Part shown: positions 51,691 to 63,730 of the stretch, piece by piece
Layout: each line of letters begins with the position of its first letter
Position numbering within the stretch: the stretch's first letter is position 1
Assembly: GCF_050947875.1 (NCBI RefSeq)
Contig: NW_027460411.1
Span: 20,188-84,187, forward strand
Length of the DNA: 64,000 nt
Source: Dermacentor variabilis
Lineage: Eukaryota; Arthropoda; Arachnida; Ixodida; Ixodidae
Direction of reading: 5' to 3'
Notes under the pieces: generated by a model
What the model was told of the DNA's origin: nothing
Databases searched by the model: none
The model's input: the letters and a program-made list of their open reading frames with translations, nothing else
Translations under genes and position numbers: made by a program

Positions 51691-53730
51691 CGCCGTTTAC
51701 TTGGGCGTATAGGCTTCTCGCAATACACTTTTCGGAAACTGAGACGCGTCGCATAACACTCGAGGCGCTATATATCGCTGTGCGCTATCGCTGCAACGGT
51801 AGAATAGGGTTTTATCGCCTTGTTTTGCACAGGCAGTCTACTGGGGCTTACGCTGCTCGTAATACACTTTTCCAAAACTGAGACGCGTCGTATAACACTC
51901 GCGGCGCTTTACATCGCTGCGCGCTCTCGCTGCAACGGTAGAAAAGGGTTGCATCGCCTTGTTTTGCACAGGCAGTCTGCTAGGGCGTATACGCTTCTCG
52001 CAATACACTTTTCGGAAACTGAGACGCGTCGCATAACACTCGAGGTGCTTTATCAGGCTGCGCGCTCTCGCTGCACCGGCAGAAAAGGGTTGCATCGCCA
52101 TGTTTTGCACAGGCAGTCTACTGGGGCTTACGCAGCTCGCAATGCACTTTTAGGAAACTGAGACGCGTCGCATTACACTCGGGGCGCTTTACACTGCGGC
52201 GCGCTCTCGCTACAACGGTAGAAAAGGGTTGCATTGCCTTGTTTGCAGAGGCAGTCTACAGGGGCTTACGCTTCTCGCAATACACTTTTCGGAAAATGAG
52301 ACGCGTCGCAAAATACTCGGGGCGCTTTATATCGCTGCGCGCTCTCGCTAGAACGGTAGAACAGGGTTGCATCGCCATGTTTTTCACAGGTAGTCTACTG
52401 GGGCTTACGCAGCTCGCAATGCACTGTTCGGAAACTGAGACGCGGCGCATAAAACTCGGGGCGCTTTATATCGCTGCGCGCTGTCGTTGCATCGCTAGAA
52501 AAGGGTTGCATCGCCATGTTTTGCACAGGGAGTCTACTGGGGCTTACGCTGCTCCCAAAACACTTTACGGAAATTGAGACGCGTCGCATCACACTCGGGG
52601 CGCTATATATCACTGCGCGCACTCGCTACAACGGTAGACAAGGGTTGCATCGCCTTGTTTGCACAGGCAGTCTACAGAGGCTTACGCTCCTCGCAATACG
52701 CTGTTCGGAAACTGAGACGCGGCGCATAACACTCGGGGCGCTTTATATCGCTGCGCGCTCTCGCTACAACGGTAGAATAGGGTTGCATCGCCATGTTTTG
52801 CACAGGCTGTCTACTGCGGCTTACGCTGCTCGCAATACACTTTTCGGAAACTCACACACGTCGCATCACACTCGTGGCGCTATATATCGCTGCGCGCACT
52901 CGCTACAACGGTAGAAAAGGGTTGCGTCGCCTTGTTTGCACAGGCAGTCTACAGGGGCTTACGCTGCTCGCCATACACTGTTCGAAAACTGAGACGCGGC
53001 GCATAACACTCGGGGCGTTTTATATCGCTGCGCGCACTCGCTACAACGGTAGACAAGGGTTGCATCGCCTTGTTTTGCACAGGCTGCCTACTGGGGCTTA
53101 CGCGGCTTGCAATACACTTTGCGGAAATTGAGACGCGTCACATCACTCTCGAGGCGCTATATATCACTTGCGCACAAGCTACAATGGTAGACAAGCGTTG
53201 CATCGCCTTGTTTGCACAGGCAGTCTACAGAGGCTTACGCTCATCGCAATACGCTGTTAGGAAACTGAGACGCGGCGCATAACACTCGGGGCGCTTTATA
53301 TCGCTGCGCGCTCTCGCTACAACGGTAGAATAGGGTTGCATCGCCATGTTTGCACAGGCTTTCTACTGGGGCTTACGCTGCTCGCAATACACTGTTCGGA
53401 AACTGAGACGCGGCGCATAACACTCGGGGCGCTTTATATCGCTGCGCGCACTCGCTACAACGGTAGAAAACGGTTGCATCGCATTGTTTTGCACAGGCTG
53501 CCTACAGGGGCTTACGCTGCTCGCAATACACTTTTCCGAAACTGAGACGCGTCGCATAACACTGAGGGCTGTTAATATGGCTGCGCGCTCTCACTGCAAC
53601 GGTTATAAAGGGTTGCATCGGTTTGTTTAGCACAGGCAGTCCACTGGGGCTTACACTGCTCGCAATAAAGATTTTTCAGAAACTGAGACGCGTCGCATAA
53701 TACTCGGGGCGCTTTATATCACTGCTTGCT
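51691..53730. repeat. Unordered satellite monomers
   Basis: About 15 monomers lie here without a close long-range partner that I could establish. Near 51850 there is a CTCGTAATACACTTTTCC monomer like those in the 1113-bp units at 17474 and 18587. An anomalous shortened unit at about 53165-53190 reads TATCACTTGCGCACAAGC. No gene or insertion was seen. Confidence 0.72.
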
Positions 53731-55400
53731 CTCGCTACAACGGTAGAACCGGGTTGCATCGCCATGTTTTGGAAAGGCAGTCTACTGGGGCTTACGCGGC
53801 TTGCAATACGCTTTGCGGAAATTGAGACGCGTCGCATCACACTCGGGGCGCAATATATCGCTGCGCGCACTCGCTACAACGGTAGAAAAGTGTTGCATCG
53901 CCTTGTTTGCACAGGCAGTCTACAGGGGCTTACGCTGCTCGCAATACACTGTTCGGAAACTGAGACGCGGCGCATAACACTCGGGGCCCTTTATATCGCT
54001 GCGCGCTCTCGCTGCAACGGTGGAAAAGGTTTGCATCTCCTTGTTTGCACAGGCAGTTTACTGGAGTTTACGCTGCTCGCAATACACTTTTCGGAAACTA
54101 AGACACGTCACATTATACTCGGGGCGGTTTATATCGCTGCGCGCTCTCGCTACAATGGTAGAAAAGAGTTGCAACGCCTTTTTTGCACAGGCAGTCTACA
54201 GGGGCTTACGCTCCTCGCAATAAAGACTTTTCTGAAACTGAGATGCGTCGCATAAAACTCGGGGCGCTTTATATCGCTGCGCGCTCTCGCTACAACGGCA
54301 GGACAGGGTTGCATCGCCTTGTTTTGCAAAGGCCGTCCACTGGGGCTTATACGCTGCTCGCAATACACTTTTCGGAAACTGACACACGTCGCATCACACT
54401 CGTGGCGCTATATATCTCTGCGCGCACTCGCTACAACGGTAGAAAACGGTTGCATCGACTTGTTTGCACAGGCAGTCTACTGGGGCTTACGCTGCTCGCA
54501 AAACACTTTTCGGAAACTGAGACGCGTCGCACAACACCCGGCGCCCTTTTTATCACTGCGCGCTCTCGCTACAACGGTAGAAAAGTGTTGCATCTCCTTG
54601 TTTGCACAGGCAGTTTACTGGAGTTTACGCTGCTCGCAATACACTTTTCGGAAACTAAGACGCGTCACATAATACTCGGGGCGGTTTATATCGCTGCGCG
54701 CTCCCGCTACAATGGTAGAAAAGGGTTGCAACGCCTTTTTTGCACAGGCAGTCTACAGGGGCTTACGCTCCTCGCAATACACTTTTCGGAAACTGATACG
54801 CGTCGCTTAATACTCGGGGCGCTTTATATCGCTGCGCGCTCTCGCTAAAACGGTAGGACAGGGTTGCATCGCCTTGTTTTGCACAGGCCGTCCACTGGGG
54901 CTTATACGCTGCTCGCAATACACTTTTCGGAAACTGAAACGCGGCGCATAACACTCGGGGCGCTTTATATCGCTGCGCGCTCTCGCTACAACGGTAGAAT
55001 AGGGTTGCATCGCCATGTTTTGCACAGGCTGTCTACTGGGGCTTACGCTGCTCGCAATACACTTTTCGGAAAGTGACACACGTCGCATCACAATCGTGGC
55101 GCTATATATCGCTGCGCGCACTCGCTACAACGGTAGAAAACGGTTGCATCGCCTTGTTTTGCACAGGCTGCCTACTGGGGCTTACGCTGCTCGCAATACA
55201 CTTTTCCGAAACTGAGACGCGTCGCACAACACTGAGGGCTGTTTATATCGCTGCGCGCTCTCACTGCAACGGTTATAAAGGGTTGCATCGGTTTGTTTAG
55301 CACAGGCAGTCATCTGGGGCTTACACTGCTCGCAATAAAGATTTTTCAGAAACTGAGACGCGTCGCATAATACTCGGGGCGCTTTATATCACTGCGCGCT
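53731..55400. repeat. Higher-order repeat 4, unit 1 (1670 bp, 12 monomers)
   Basis: The unit starts at CTCGCTACAACGGTAGAACC, followed by CATGTTTTGGAAAGG and then GCGGCTTGCAATACG. The same module recurs at 55401, 56794, 59575 and 62360. This unit also contains GGCGCC-bearing monomers (CACCCGGCGCCC at about 54535) and CTTTTTTGCACAGG monomers. Confidence 0.84.
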
Positions 55401-56793
55401 CTCGCTACAACGGTAGAACCGGGTTGCATCGCCATGTTTTGCAAAGGCAGTCTACTGGGGCTTACGCGGCTTGCAATACACTTTGCGGAAATTGAGACGC
55501 GTCGCATCACACTCGGCGCGCAATATATCGCTGCGCGCACTCGCTACAACGGTAGAAAAGTGTTGCATCGCCTTGTTTGCACAGGCAGTCTACAGGGGCT
55601 TACGCTGCTCGCAATACACTGTTCGAAAACTGAGACGCGGCGCATAACACTCGGGGCCCTTTATATCGCTGCGCGCTCTCGCTGCAACGGTGGAAAAGGG
55701 TTGCATCGGCTAGCTTTGCACAGGCTGTCTACTGGGGCTTTCGCTTCTCGCAATAAAGACTTTTCTGAAACTGAGATGCGTCGCATAAAAGTCGGGGCGC
55801 TTTATATCGCTGCGCGCTCTCGCTACAACGGCAGGACAGGGTTGCATCGCCTTGTTTTGCACAGGCCGTCCACTGGGGCTTATACGCTGCTCGCAATACA
55901 CTTTTCGGAAACTGACACACGTCGCATCACACTCGTGGCGCTATATATCTCTGCGCGCACTCGCTACAACGGTAGAAAACGGTTGCATCGCCTTGTTTGC
56001 ACAGGCAGTCTACTGGGGCTTACGCTGCTCGGAAAACACTTTTCGGAAACTGAGACGCGTCGCACAACACCCGGCGCCCTTTTTATCACTGCGCGCTCTC
56101 GCTACAACGGTAGAAAAGTGTTGCATCTCCTTGTTTGCACAGGTAGTTTACTGGAGTTTACGCTGCTCGCAATACACTTTTCGGAAACTAAGACGCGTCA
56201 CATAATACTCGGGGCGGTTTATATCGCTGCGCGCTCTCGCTACAATGGTAGAAAAGAGTTGCATCGCCTTTTTTGCACAGGCAGTCTACAGGGGCTTACG
56301 CTCCTCGCAATACACTTTTCGGAAACTGATACGCGTCGCTTAATACTCGGGGCGCTTTATATCGCTGCGCGCTCTCGCTAAAACGGTAGGACAGGGTTGC
56401 ATCGCCTTGTTTTGCACAGGCCGTCCACTGGGGCTTATACGCTGCTCGCAATACACTTTTCGGAAACTGACACACGTCGCATCACACTCGTGGCGCTATA
56501 TATCGCTGCGCGCACTCGCTACAACGGTAGAAAAGGGTTGCATCGCCTTGTTTGCACAGGCAGTCTACAGGGGCTTACGCTGCTCGCAATACACTGTTCG
56601 GAAACTGAGACGCGGCGCATAACACTCGGGGCGCTTTATATCACTGCGCGCACTCGCTACAACGGTAGAAAAGGGTTGCATCGCCTTGTTTTGCACAGGC
56701 AGTCCTCTGGGGCTTACACTGCTCGCAATAAAGATTTTTCAGAAACTGAGACGCGTCGCATAATACTCGGGGCGCTTTATATCACTGCGCGCT
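55401..56793. repeat. Higher-order repeat 4, unit 2 (1393 bp, 10 monomers)
   Basis: This is a second unit with the same head module. It contains the longest open frame of the window (55434-56381, 315 codons), which arises because several monomers here are 138 or 141 bp and so preserve frame. It has no codon or motif signal that would mark a gene. Confidence 0.84.
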
Positions 56794-58155
56794 CTCGCTA
56801 CAACGGTAGAACAGGGTTGCATCGCCATGTTTTGCAAAGGCACTCTACTGGGGCTTACGCGGCTTGCAATACACTTCGCGGAAATTGAGACGCGTCGCAT
56901 CACACTCGGGGCGCAATATATCGCTGCGCGCACTCGCTACAACGGTAGAAAAGTGTTGCATCGCCTTGTTTGCACAGGCAGTCTACAGGGGCTTACGCTG
57001 CTCGCAATACACTGTTCGGAAACGGAGACGCGGCGCATAACACTCGGGGCGCTTTATATCGCTGCGCGCTCTCGCTGCAACGGTAGAAAAGGGTTGCATC
57101 TCCTTGTTTGCACAGGCAGTTTACTGGGGCTTACGCTGCTCGCAATACACTTTTCGGAAACTAAGATGCGTCACATAATACTCGGGGCGGTTTATATCGC
57201 TACGCGCTCTCGCTACAATGGTAGAAAAGAGTTGCATGGCCTTGTTTGCAGAGGCTGTCTACTGGGGCTTTCGCTTCTCGCAATAAAGACTTTTCTGAAA
57301 CTGAGATGCGTCGCATAAAACTCGGGGCGCTTTATATCGCTGCGCGCTGTCGTTGCATCTCTAGAAAAGGGTTGCATCGCCATGTTTTGCACTGGCAGTC
57401 TACTGGGGCTTACGCTGCTCGCAAAACACTTTTCGGGAACTGAGACGCGTCGCATAATACTCGGGGCGGTTTATATCGCTGCACGCACTCGCTACAATGG
57501 TAGAAAAGAGTTGCATCGCCTTGTTTGCACAGGCAGACTACAGGGGCTTACGCTACTCGCAGTACACTTTTCGGAAACTGATACGCGTCGCTTAATACTC
57601 GGGGCGCTTTATATCGCTGCGCGCTCTCGCTACAACGGTAGGACAGGGTTGCATCGCCTTGTTTTGCACAGGCCGTCCACTGGGGCTTATACGCTGCTCG
57701 CAATACACTTTTCGGAAACTGAGACGCGTCGCATAACACTCGAGGCGCTATATATCGCTGTGCGCTAGCACTGCAACGGTAGAATAGGGTTGCATCGCCT
57801 TGTTTTGCACAGGCAGCCTACTGGGGCTTACGCTGCTCGCAATACACTTTTCCGAAACTGAGACGCGTCGTATAACACTCGCGGCGCTTACATCGCTGCG
57901 GGCTCTCGCTGCAACGGTGGAAAAGGGTTGCATCGGTTTTTTTAGCACAGACAGTCCACTGGGGCTTACGCTGCTCGCAATAAAGATTTTTCTGAAACTG
58001 AGACGCGTCGCATAACACTCGGGGCGCTTTATCTGGCTGCGCGCTCTCGCTGCAACGGCAGAAAAGGGTTGCATCGCCATGTTTTGCGCGGGCTGTCTAC
58101 TGGGGCTTGCGCTGCTCGCAATACACTTTTCGGAAACTGAGACGCGGCGAATAAC
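56794..58155. repeat. Higher-order repeat 4, third head module and link
   Basis: The head module appears again at 56794 with CATGTTTTGCAAAGGCACTC, then the order diverges from units 1 and 2. From about 57640 to 58080 the monomers match the start of HOR 3 and part of HOR 2 (GCGTCGTATAACACTCGCGG, then GGTTTTTTTAGCACAGAC). This is another mosaic junction. Confidence 0.77.
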
Positions 58156-60940
58156 ACTCGGGGCGCTTTATATCGCTGCGCGCACTCGCTACAACGGTAG
58201 AAAAGGGTTGCATAGCCTTGTTTTGCACAGGCTGTCTACTGGGGCTTACGCTGCTCGCAATACACTTTTCGGAAACTGACACGCGTGGCATCACACTCGC
58301 GGCGCTATATATCGCTGCGCGCACTCGCTACAACGGTAGAAAAGGCTTGCATCGCCTTGTTTGCACAGGCAGTCTACAGGGGCTTACGCTGCTCGCAATA
58401 CACTCTTCGGAAACTGAGACGCGTCGCACAACACTCGGGGCTCTTTATATCGCTGCGCCCTCTCGCTGCAACGGTAGAAAAGGGTTGCATCGGCTAGTTT
58501 TGGACAGGCTGTCTACTGGGGCTTTCGCTGCTCGCAATAAAGACTTTTCTGAAACTGAGATACGTCGCAAAAATCTCGGGGCGCTTTATATCGCTGCGCG
58601 CTGTCGTTGCATCGCTAGAAAAGGGTTGCATTGCCATGTTTTGCACTGGCAGTCTACTGGGGCTTACGCTGCTCGCAAAACACTTTTCGGAAACCGAGAC
58701 GCGTCGCACAACATCCGGCGCCCTTTTTATCACTGCGCGCACCCGCTACAACGGTAGAACAGGGTTGCATCGCCATGTTTTGCACAGGCAGTCTACTGGG
58801 GCTTACGCGGCTTGCAATACACTTTGCGGAAATTGAGACGCGTCGCATAATACTCGGGGCGGTTTATATCGCTGCGCGCTCTCGAAACAATGGTAGAAAA
58901 GAGTTGCATTGACTTGTTTCCACAGGCAGTCTACAGGGGCTTACGCTTCTCGCAATACACTTTTCAGAAACTGAGACGCGTCGCATAATACTCGGGGCGC
59001 TTTATATCACTGCGCGCTCTCGCTACAACGGTAGAACAGGGTTGCATCGCCATGTTTTGCACAAACTGTCTACTGGGGCTTACGCTGTTCGCAATACACT
59101 TTTCGGAAACTGACACGCGTCGCATCACACTCGTGGCGCTATATATCGCTGCGCGCACGCGCTACAACGGTAGAAAAGGGTTGCATCGCCTTGTTTGCAC
59201 AGGCAGTCTACAGGGGCTTACGCTGCTCGCAATACACTGTTCGGAAACTGAGACGCGGCGCATAACACTCGGGGCGCTTTATATCGCTGCGCGCACTCGC
59301 TACAACGGTAGAAAAGGGTTGCATCGCCTTGTTTTGCACAGGCTGCCTACTGGGGCTTACGCTGCTCGCAATACACTTTTCCGAAACTGAGACGCCTCGC
59401 ATAACACTGAGGGCTGTTTATATCGCTGCGCGCTCTCACTGCAACGGTTATAAAGGGTTGCATGGTTTGTTTAGCACAGGCAGTACACTGGGGCTTACAC
59501 TGCTCGCAATAAAGATTTTTCAGAAACTGAGACGCGTCGCATAATACTCGGGGCGCTTTATATCACTGCGCGCTCTCGCTACAATGGTAGAACCGGGTCG
59601 CATCGCCATGTTTTGCAAAGGCAGTCTACTGGGGCTTACGCGGCTTGCAATACACTTTGCGGAAATTGAGACGCGTCGCATCACACTCGGGGCGCAATAT
59701 ATCGCTGCGCGCACTCGGTACAACGGTAGAAAAGTGTTGCATCGCCTTGTTTGCACAGGCAGTCTACAGGGGCTTACGCTGCTCGCAATAGACTGTTCGG
59801 AAACTGAGACGCGGCGCATAACACTCGGGGCCCTTTATATCGCTGCGCGCTCTCGCTGCAATGGTGGAAAAGGGTTGCATCGGCTAGCTTTGCACAGGCT
59901 GTCTACTGGGGCTTTCGCTTCTCGCAATAAAGACTTTTCTGAAACTGAGATGCGTCGCATAAAAGTCGGGGCGCTTTATATCGCGGCGCGCTCTCGCTGC
60001 AACGGTAGAAAAGGGTTGCATTGCCTTGTTTGCACAGGCAGTCTACAAGGACTTACGCTCCTCGCAATACACTTTTCGGAAACTGAGACACGTCGCATAA
60101 TACTCGAGGCGCTATATATCGCTGTGCGCTCTCCGCTGGAACGGTAGCAAAGGGTTGTATCGCCTTGTTTTGCACAGGCAGTCTACTGGGGCTTACGCTG
60201 CTCGCAATACACATTTCCGAAACTGAGACGCGTCGTATAACACTCGCAGCGCTTTACATCGCTGCGCGCTCTCGCTGCAACGGTAGAAAAGGGTTGCATC
60301 GGTTTCTTTAGCACAGACAGTCCACTGGGGCTTACGCTGCTCGCAATAAAGATTTTTTTGAAACTGAGACGCGTCGCATAACACTCGGGGCGCTTTATCT
60401 GGCTGCGCGCTCTCGCAGCAACGGCAGAAAAGGGTTGCGTCACCATGTTTTGCACAGGCAGTCTACTGGGGCTTACGCAGCTCGCAATGCACTTTTCGGA
60501 AACTGAGACGCGTCGCATAACACTAGGGGCGCTTTATAATGCGGCGCGCTCTCGCTACAACGGTAGAAAAGGGTTGCATCGCCATGTTTTACACAGGCAG
60601 TGTAGTGGGGCTTACCCTGCTCGCAATACACTTCTCGGTAACTGAGACGCGTCGCATATTACTCAGGGCGCTTTGTATCGCTTCGCGCTCTCGCTACAAC
60701 GGTAGAATAGGGTTGCATCGCCTTGTTTTGCACAGGCAGCCTACTGGAGCTTACGCTACGCGCAACACACTTTTCCGAAACTGAGACGCGTCGCATAACA
60801 CAGAGGGCTGTTTCTATCGCTGCGCGCTCTCACTGCAACGGTTATAAAGGGTTGCATCGGTTTGTTTATCACAGGCAGTCCACTGCGGCTTACACTGCTC
60901 GCAATAAAGATTTTTGTAAAACGGAGACACGTCGCATAAT
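58156..60940. repeat. Higher-order repeat 5, copy 1 (2785 bp, 20 monomers)
   Basis: The next copy starts 2785 bp downstream. Markers are GTTGCATAGCCTTG (about 58208), GCGTGGCATCACACTCGCGG (about 58283), GCACAAACTGTCTAC (about 59069), the GTAGAACCGGG head module (about 59587) and the dispersed six-monomer block (60091-60945). Differences noticed from copy 2 are few: CAAAAATCTCGG, CAACATCCGGCG, CTCGAAACAATGG, ACCGGGTCGCATCG and AAAAGTCGGGG. Confidence 0.92.
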
Positions 60941-60945
60941 ACTCG
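60091..60945. repeat. Dispersed six-monomer block, copy 2
   Basis: It matches 16250-17104 at an offset of 43,841 bp, with the private variants CAATACACATTTCCG, GGTTGCGTCACCATG and TTTTTGTAAAACGGAG. It shares CTCGCAGCAACGG and ACACTAGGGG with copy 3 but not copy 1. Its right edge is at ATAATACTCG, where copy 1 continues TGGCGC and this copy continues GGGCGC. Confidence 0.87.
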
Positions 60946-63725
60946 GGGCGCTTTATATCGCTGCGCGCACTCGCTACAACGGTAGAAAAGGGTTGCATAG
61001 CCTTGTTTTGCACAGGCTGTCTACTGGGGCTTACGCTGCTCGCAATACACTTTTCGGAAACTGACACGCGTGGCATCACACTCGCGGCGCTATATATCGC
61101 TGCGCGCACTCGCTACAACGGTAGAAAAGGCTTGCATCGCCTTGTTTGCACAGGCAGTCTACAGGGGCTTACGCTGCTCGCAATACACTCTTCGGAAACT
61201 GAGACGCGTCGCACAACACTCGGGGCTCTTTATATCGCTGCGCCCTCTCGCTGCAACGGTAGAAAAGGGTTGCATCGGCTAGTTTTGGACAGGCTGTCTA
61301 CTGGGGCTTTCGCTGCTCGCAATAAAGACTTTTCTGAAACTGAGATACGTCGCATAAATCTCGGGGCGCTTTATATCGCTGCGCGCTGTCGTTGCATCGC
61401 TAGAAAAGGGTTGCATTGCCATGTTTTGCACTGGCAGTCTACTGGGGCTTACGCTGCTCGCAAAACACTTTTCGGAAACCGAGACGCGTCGCACAACACC
61501 CGGCGCCCTTTTTATCACTGCGCGCACCCGCTACAACGGTAGAACAGGGTTGCATCGCCATGTTTTGCACAGGCAGTCTACTGGGGCTTACGCGGCTTGC
61601 AATACACTTTGCGGAAATTGAGACGCGTCGCATAATACTCGGGGCGGTTTATATCGCTGCGCGCTCTCGAAATAATGGTAGAAAAGAGTTGCATTGACTT
61701 GTTTCCACAGGCAGTCTACAGGGGCTTACGCTTCTCGCAATACACTTTTCAGAAACTGAGACGCGTCGCATAATACTCGGGGCGCTTTATATCACTGCGC
61801 GCTCTCGCTACAACGGTAGAACAGGGTTGCATCGCCATGTTTTGCACAAACTGTCTACTGGGGCTTACGCTGTTCGCAATACACTTTTCGGAAACTGACA
61901 CGCGTCGCATCACACTCGTGGCGCTATATATCGCTGCGCGCACGCGCTACAACGGTAGAAAAGGGTTGCATCGCCTTGTTTGCACAGGCAGTCTACAGGG
62001 GCTTACGCTGCTCGCAATACACTGTTCGGAAACTGAGACGCGGCGCATAACACTCGGGGCGCTTTATATCGCTGCGCGCACTCGCTACAACGGTAGAAAA
62101 GGGTTGCATCGCCTTGTTTTGCACAGGCTGCCTACTGGGGCTTACGCTGCTCGCAATACACTTTTCCGAAACTGAGACGCCTCGCATAACACTGAGGGCT
62201 GTTTATATCGCTGCGCGCTCTCACTGCAACGGTTATAAAGGGTTGCATGGTTTGTTTAGCACAGGCAGTACACTGGGGCTTACACTGCTCGCAATAAAGA
62301 TTTTTCAGAAACTGAGACGCGTCGCATAATACTCGGGGCGCTTTATATCACTGCGCGCTCTCGCTACAATGGTAGAACCGGGTTGCATCGCCATGTTTTG
62401 CAAAGGCAGTCTACTGGGGCTTACGCGGCTTGCAATACACTTTGCGGAAATTGAGACGCGTCGCATCACACTCGGGGCGCAATATATCGCTGCGCGCACT
62501 CGGTACAACGGTAGAAAAGTGTTGCCTCGCCTTGTTTGCACAGGCAGTCTACAGGGGCTTACGCTGCTCGCAATAGACTGTTCGGAAACTGAGACGCGGC
62601 GCATAACACTCGGGGCCCTTTATATCGCTGCGCGCTCTCGCTGCAATGGTGGAAAAGGGTTGCATCGGCTAGCTTTGCACAGGCTGTCTACTGGGGCTTT
62701 CGCTTCTCGCAATAAAGACTTTTCTGAAACTGAGATGCGTCGCATAAAACTCGGGGCGCTTTATATCGCGGCGCGCTCTCGCTGCAACGGTAGAAAAGGG
62801 TTGCATTGCCTTGTTTGCACAGGCAGTCTACAAGGACTTACGCTCCTCGCAATACACTTTTCGGAAACTGAGACACGTCGCATAATACTCGAGGCGCTAT
62901 ATATCGCTGTGCGCTCTCCGCTGGAACGGTAGCAAAGGGTTGTATCGCCTTGTTTTGCACAGGCAGTCTACTGGGGCTTACGCTGCTCGCAATACACATT
63001 TCCGAAACTGAGACGCGTCGTATAACACTCGCAGCGCTTTACATCGCTGCGCGCTCTCGCTGCAACGGTAGAAAAGGGTTGCATCGGTTTCTTTAGCACA
63101 GACAGTCCACTGGGGCTTACGCTGCTCGCAATAAAGATTTTTTTGAAACTGAGACGCGTCGCATAACACTCGGGGCGCTTTATCTGGCTGCGCGCTCTCG
63201 CAGCAACGGCAGAAAAGGGTTGCGTCACCATGTTTTGCACAGGCAGTCTACTGGGGCTTACGCAGCTCGCAATGCACTTTTCGGAAACTGAGACGCGTCG
63301 CATAACACTAGGGGCGCTTTATAATGCGGCGCGCTCTCGCTACAACGGTAGAAAAGGGTTGCATCGCCATGTTTTACACAGGCAGTGTAGTGGGGCTTAC
63401 CCTGCTCGCAATACACTTCTCGGTAACTGAGACGCGTCGCATATTACTCAGGGCGCTTTGTATCGCTTCGCGCTCTCGCTACAACGGTAGAATAGGGTTG
63501 CATCGCCTTGTTTTGCACAGGCAGCCTACTGGAGCTTACGCTACGCGCAACACACTTTTCCGAAACTGAGACGCGTCGCATAACACAGAGGGCTGTTTCT
63601 ATCGCTGCGCGCTCTCACTGCAACGGTTATAAAGGGTTGCATCGGTTTGTTTATCACAGGCAGTCCACTGCGGCTTACACTGCTCGCAATAAAGATTTTT
63701 GTAAAACGGAGACACGTCGCATAAT
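60941..63725. repeat. Higher-order repeat 5, copy 2 (2785 bp)
   Basis: This is the second copy of the 20-monomer unit, equally spaced and nearly identical. It has CTCGAAATAATGG near 61667 and TTGCCTCGCC near 62522 as private changes. Confidence 0.92.
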
Positions 63726-63730
63726 ACTCG
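62876..63730. repeat. Dispersed six-monomer block, copy 3
   Basis: It matches 16250-17104 at an offset of 46,626 bp. Unlike copy 2, similarity to the 16-17 kb region continues past the right edge, through TGGCGC and GGTAAAAAAGAG, to the window end. Copy 3 is therefore in the more ancestral context. Confidence 0.87.

Noticed and set aside
55434..56381. 315-codon open reading frame, and others of 200-250 codons (19248-20009, 54183-54848, 26036-26677)
   Set aside because: They are made of the same satellite monomers as the rest, read through 138- and 141-bp units. Both strands give comparable frames, the predicted protein changes register at every 139-bp unit, and there is no known domain, ribosome-binding or promoter context.
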